A DNA stretch of 8,537 bases, from the NCBI GenBank assembly GCA_016302705.1, contig JAEDNC010000038.1:1-8537 (forward strand), given 5' to 3'. The position numbers were made by a program, and so were the translations under genes. The stretch's first letter is position 1. Every line of letters starts with the position of its first letter. Below the pieces are notes generated by a model that had not been told where the DNA came from, did no database searches, and saw only the letters and a program-made list of their open reading frames with translations. This DNA comes from Bacilli bacterium (GTDB taxonomy: Bacteria; Bacillota_I; Bacilli_A; RFN20; CAG-826). Positions 5,988 through 8,537 of this stretch are shown piece after piece.

Positions 5988-6719
5988 TTAACTACGAATT
6001 CTCGATAGTAAAATTCCTGCCGCAACCGATGCGTTAAGAGAGTTAACGTGTCCATATTGAGGAATCTTCACAACATAGTCACTATTTTTAATCACTAGTT
6101 GAGATACTCCCTTTCCTTCACTACCAATAACTAAGGCAACGGGAAAATCATAAGTTAATTTGGAATAATCTATCGTGGCGCTTCCATCTGTTGAAACCAC
6201 CCAAAAACCATTATCTTTAAGTCTTTGAAGAGTTTGATTTATGCTTCCTATTTGACAAACAGGAACATAATTTATCGCACCTGCGCTAGATTTAGCAACT
6301 GTCGCGTTAAGAGGTACTTGATTGTGTTTTGGAATCAGGACCCCAGTCACGTTAAATACATCACAGCTTCTTAAAATAGCACCCAAATTATGTGGATCTT
6401 CTATTCCATCTAATATGACGATAACTGGGAGTTCAACTTTTCTACTCCTTCTTAATATCTCATCTAAATCGATATATTCATAAGGTTTAATTTCAGCGAC
6501 TATTCCTTGATGAACTCCTCCATTACTTTTAGAGTCAAGTTCCGCTTGATTTACGACCTTAATATATGGTTTCTTTTCTTGGAGAAGTAAGTTAATATCC
6601 TTGTCCGAAAAATTGTTTGTGATAAAAACTTTTAAAACACGATTTGCTCTAAGCGCTTCCTTGACAGGGTTCCTCCCAATGATGAGATTAACGGTTTCTG
6701 ATTTATAAATATTTCTCAT
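5988..6719 (-). CDS. rlmB: 23S rRNA 2'-O-ribose methyltransferase RlmB (SpoU/TrmH family)
   Basis: SAM-dependent SPOUT methyltransferase; in E. coli RlmB modifies G2251 in the 23S rRNA peptidyl-transferase region. The 243-residue protein has an N-terminal substrate-binding domain (IIGRNPVKEAL near 13-23, GVHQGIVA near 68-75) and a C-terminal SPOUT domain. That domain carries motif 1 DPHNLGAILRSCD (108-120), motif 2 IGSEGKGVS (198-206) and motif 3 IPQYGHVNSLNASVAAGIL (219-237). Length and motifs are normal. The ATG overlaps the cysS stop by one base (TAATG) and follows AAAGG, so it is coupled to cysS. Between these genes B. subtilis has mrnC (Mini-RNase III), which is absent here. It ends TAA, directly followed in the same frame by TAG. 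Confidence 0.96.
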   Translation of the reverse strand: MRNIYKSETVNLIIGRNPVKEALRANRVLKVFITNNFSDKDINLLLQEKKPYIKVVNQAELDSKSNGGVHQGIVAEIKPYEYIDLDEILRRSRKVELPVIVILDGIEDPHNLGAILRSCDVFNVTGVLIPKHNQVPLNATVAKSSAGAINYVPVCQIGSINQTLQRLKDNGFWVVSTDGSATIDYSKLTYDFPVALVIGSEGKGVSQLVIKNSDYVVKIPQYGHVNSLNASVAAGILLSRIRS

Positions 6720-8056
6720 TACATGATACCTTTCTCAATTAGGATGTTACGGAATTCATCAGACTTTGCAAAATCTTTGTTTTCTTTGGATTCGAGGTAG
6801 TTTTGATAAAGTTTTCTATCGTTTTCATCCATTTTGACGTAAGGAATATCAATGCCGAGGACATTAAACATGTCATTAAGAGTTTTAAAGAGATCACTAA
6901 GCTTCTTATAGTCTATTTCTCTACTTCTAACTTCTTGATTAGCAAGTTTAATGACGTTATATATTTCCGTTAATGCATTCGCGGTATTTAAATCATCTGC
7001 AAGGGCTTCTAAAAATGGATTTATGTAGGTTGGCTTTCCTTCATCTAAATTAATTCCATTTACTTGAAGTTTTAACGCCATTTGTTTAATAACCATTTTC
7101 ATCTTATTTACTTCTTGAATAGCAGCGTTAACTGTCTCATCAGTGAAGTTAACAGGTTGACGATAATGCGCGCTTAAAATTACTAGTCGAGTTACTGCTC
7201 CACCATATTTTTCAATCATATCTTTTGCATAGATGACATTGCCTAAACTCTTAGACATTTTCTCATTACCAAAATTAATGAAAGCGTTATGCATCCAATA
7301 TTTAGCGATCTTATGAGTGTGAGTAGCCTCGCATTGAGCAATTTCGTTTTCATGATGTGGGAATTTTAAATCATACCCACCACCATGGATATCGATATAT
7401 TGTCCTGGGAAGATTGTATCAATCATGACACAGCATTCAGTGTGCCAACCTGGTCTTCCATTTCCCCAAGGAGAAGGCCAGTTAATTCCTTCATCTGTTT
7501 TCTTCCATAATGCGAAATCTAATGGGGATTCTTTATTTGAATTCTCTTCAATACGAGCGCCTACCATTAAGTCTTCAACATTGATTCCACTTAAGCTTCC
7601 ATAGTCTTTGATTTTGTTGACTCTAAAATAGACATCTCCATCTGCGACATATGCAGCACCAATCTTTACTAGATTATCAACATAATCAATAATCTTTTGA
7701 ATGTATTCAGTAACTTTAGGAGTGATAGAAGGAATGTTACTACCAATCGCTAAAGTGGCCTTTTTAAATTCTTGAATATAGAATTCAGTTAATTCTTTTT
7801 CAGTCTTATTTTCTTTTTTAGCTTCTTTAATGATTTTATCGTCCACATCAGTGAAGTTAGAGACATAGGTGACTTCATATCCAACATAAGTAAAAAACTT
7901 CCTTAAAACGTCAAATACGACTACTGGCCTCATATTACCAATATGTGGGTAGTTATAAACTGTAGGTCCACAAACATACATCGACACTTTTCCTTCTATC
8001 TGAGGAACGAATGTTTCAATTTTATTTGTTAATGAGTTATAAATTTTAATTTCCAT
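6719..8056 (-). CDS. cysS: Cysteinyl-tRNA synthetase
   Basis: Class I aminoacyl-tRNA synthetase that charges tRNA-Cys. Starting at the ATG at 8056 the protein has 445 residues. It shows VCGPTVYNYPHIGN at 28-41 with zinc-ligand C29 and the HIGH-type motif HIGN, NFTDVDDKII at 67-76, WHTEC with the second zinc cysteine at 208, GGGYDLKFPHHENEIAQ with H234 and E238 completing the zinc site, and KMSKS at 266-270. An upstream in-frame ATG at 8104 would add 16 unrelated residues and lie upstream of the promoter, so I reject it. The protein stops at LIEKGIM and lacks the usual C-terminal tail (LEDTPQGTxW-like); rlmB starts immediately. The leader is about 10 bases with no clear ribosome binding site and leaves no room for a T-box. 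Confidence 0.97.
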   Translation of the reverse strand: MEIKIYNSLTNKIETFVPQIEGKVSMYVCGPTVYNYPHIGNMRPVVVFDVLRKFFTYVGYEVTYVSNFTDVDDKIIKEAKKENKTEKELTEFYIQEFKKATLAIGSNIPSITPKVTEYIQKIIDYVDNLVKIGAAYVADGDVYFRVNKIKDYGSLSGINVEDLMVGARIEENSNKESPLDFALWKKTDEGINWPSPWGNGRPGWHTECCVMIDTIFPGQYIDIHGGGYDLKFPHHENEIAQCEATHTHKIAKYWMHNAFINFGNEKMSKSLGNVIYAKDMIEKYGGAVTRLVILSAHYRQPVNFTDETVNAAIQEVNKMKMVIKQMALKLQVNGINLDEGKPTYINPFLEALADDLNTANALTEIYNVIKLANQEVRSREIDYKKLSDLFKTLNDMFNVLGIDIPYVKMDENDRKLYQNYLESKENKDFAKSDEFRNILIEKGIM

Positions 8057-8072
8057 AATTTTAATCGGGAAA

Positions 8073-8081
8073 ATTATATCA
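8073..8081 (-). promoter_or_regulatory. cysS promoter, extended -10
   Basis: The minus strand reads TGTGATATAAT, a perfect TATAAT (8078-8073) preceded by TGA (8081-8079), matching the Gram-positive TRTGN extended -10. The -35 region at 17 bases (TATAAA) is poor, as is common with extended -10 promoters. The predicted start near 8066 gives a leader of about 10 bases before the cysS ATG. It diverges from the relB-type promoter about 80 bases away. Confidence 0.72.
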
Positions 8082-8087
8082 CATAAA

Positions 8088-8115
8088 GTGATTAATTTAT
8101 ACAATGATAAATCAC
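8088..8115. repeat. Imperfect inverted repeat upstream of the cysS -10
   Basis: GTGATT (8088-8093) and AATCAC (8110-8115) are perfect 6-base arms around a 16-base centre that is itself partly symmetric (TTTAT and ATAAA). It overlaps the expected -35 region of the cysS promoter. It may be a protein-binding site in the divergent promoter region. The evidence is the symmetry alone. Confidence 0.35.
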
Positions 8116-8144
8116 AAGATAATCAGAATGAGAAAATATATGAT

Positions 8145-8166
8145 TTGTATAACAATTGTGATACAA
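8145..8166. promoter_or_regulatory. Probable operator: 22-bp near-perfect palindrome over the antitoxin promoter
   Basis: Arms TTGTAT (8145-8150) and ATACAA (8161-8166) flank the central palindrome ACAATTGT (8152-8159). Only one symmetric base pair of eleven is mismatched (A8151 with G8160). It covers the spacer and most of the -10 of the promoter for the gene starting at 8187. RelB-type ribbon-helix-helix antitoxins are known to repress their own promoters through such palindromes, and the E. coli relB operator has TTGTAATTACAA-like sites. Function here is inferred from position, symmetry and the neighbouring gene. Confidence 0.7.
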
Positions 8167-8167
8167 T
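8159..8167 (+). promoter_or_regulatory. Antitoxin gene promoter, extended -10
   Basis: The plus strand reads TTGTGATACAAT: -10 TACAAT (8162-8167) with TG at 8159-8160, an extended -10. No convincing -35 lies 17 bases upstream. The predicted start near 8174 gives a leader of about 13 bases with GAGG at 8175-8178, seven bases before the ATG at 8187. It lies within the palindromic operator candidate. Confidence 0.65.
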
Positions 8168-8186
8168 ATTAATGCGAGGTAATTAT

Positions 8187-8501
8187 ATGCAAAAGAGCGC
8201 AATTGTTCATACACGTATTTCACCCGAAGTTAAGCAAGAATGTGATTATATTTTCTCAAAGTTAGGAATAACTACAAGCTATGCAATTTCTTTGTTCCTA
8301 AATCAAGTAGCACTTAAAAAAGGAATTCCTTTTGATATTAGCCTTCCTGAAAAAGAAGATTTGGTTTCATTTGCGGAAAATGTAAGTTCCGTTGATTCAA
8401 ACAAACCAAGTAGCAAAGCAAAAGCAATAATGAAATTATATGATGATGGAATTATTGACTATGAAACAGCAGAATTCGCAATAAAAAGGTTACATAAATA
8501 A
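8187..8501 (+). CDS. RelB/DinJ family antitoxin
   Basis: A 104-residue protein, the only plus-strand gene. Residues 1-54 match the RelB/DinJ ribbon-helix-helix family: SAIVHTRISPEVKQECDYIFSKLGITTSYAISLFLNQVALKKGIPFDISLP. The short strand AIVHTRI (5-11) would bind DNA and the following two helices would dimerise. RelB proteins neutralise RelE/YafQ-type mRNA endonucleases through their C-terminal part and repress their own operon. Here residues 77-104 (AKAIMKLYDDGIIDYETAEFAIKRL) form a helix-turn-helix-like hairpin resembling a SHOCT-type tail rather than a typical toxin-wrapping segment. I chose the ATG at 8187 because GAGG lies seven bases before it; in-frame ATGs at 8088 and 8172 lie upstream of the predicted transcription start or lack a binding site. 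No toxin start is seen in the 36 bases downstream. Confidence 0.87.
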   Translation: MQKSAIVHTRISPEVKQECDYIFSKLGITTSYAISLFLNQVALKKGIPFDISLPEKEDLVSFAENVSSVDSNKPSSKAKAIMKLYDDGIIDYETAEFAIKRLHK

Positions 8502-8537
8502 ATTTTAAAGAACTATTAAGATATAGCTCCATTTACA

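Noticed and set aside
8057..8104. Upstream in-frame ATG at 8104 for cysS, adding 16 residues.
   Set aside because: The extra residues do not match the family, and the extended -10 promoter lies between this ATG and the ATG at 8056.
8088..8186. Longer antitoxin reading frame beginning at 8088 or 8172.
   Set aside because: Most of the extension is promoter and operator sequence. The RelB homology and ribosome binding site point to the ATG at 8187.
8057..8187. T-box riboswitch upstream of cysS.
   Set aside because: The leader predicted from the promoter is only about 10 bases, and no T-box sequence (GGGTGG-type) or specifier stem is present.
1..8537. CRISPR array, insertion sequence, tRNA or rRNA gene.
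   Set aside because: No regularly spaced repeats, transposase-like proteins, terminal inverted repeats or cloverleaf-type sequences were found.

Overview
The window is AT-rich, tightly packed bacterial chromosome. Gene content, gene order, strong AGGAGG-type ribosome binding sites and TRTGN-type extended -10 promoters point to a low-GC Gram-positive lineage (Bacillota, or a Mycoplasmatota/Erysipelotrichia-like relative). Tryptophan is read as TGG where I checked, and no recognised gene contains an internal TGA, so nothing suggests the mycoplasma code. I cannot name a genus from the sequence alone. All genes are on the minus strand except one at the right edge, so transcription of the main block runs right to left.

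Read in the direction of transcription, the block starts with cysS (cysteinyl-tRNA synthetase) and rlmB (23S rRNA 2'-O-methyltransferase), joined by a TAATG stop/start overlap. Next is a SigH-like sigma-70 family gene whose reading frame is intact but has no ATG, GTG or TTG start. Its best start is an AUU codon just after a terminator-like hairpin that contains the ribosome binding site. Then come ecfA1, ecfA2 and ecfT, the shared energising module of an energy-coupling factor vitamin/metal transporter, followed by truA (tRNA pseudouridine synthase). yebC, a YebC/TACO1 family gene, is a separate unit with its own promoter and terminator. The block ends with rplM-rpsI (ribosomal proteins L13 and S9), preceded by a structured leader that may be an L13 autoregulatory leader and closed by a strong terminator.

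This arrangement joins two clusters that are well separated in Bacillus subtilis: cysS-mrnC-rlmB-rae1-sigH and ecfA1-ecfA2-ecfT-truA-rplM-rpsI. The large ribosomal protein/RNA polymerase region normally between them is missing here, mrnC and rae1 are absent, and yebC sits between truA and rplM. Most products serve translation: tRNA charging and modification, rRNA methylation, ribosomal proteins and a translation factor.

At the right edge, divergent from cysS, a plus-strand RelB/DinJ-type antitoxin gene has a near-perfect palindrome over its promoter, the expected shape of an autoregulatory operator. No toxin start is visible in the 36 bases after it. The strongest candidates for something new are the AUU-initiated, hairpin-gated sigma gene and the antitoxin with its operator and unusual C-terminus. 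The rest is well-known housekeeping, and I see no evidence for a wholly new multi-gene system.
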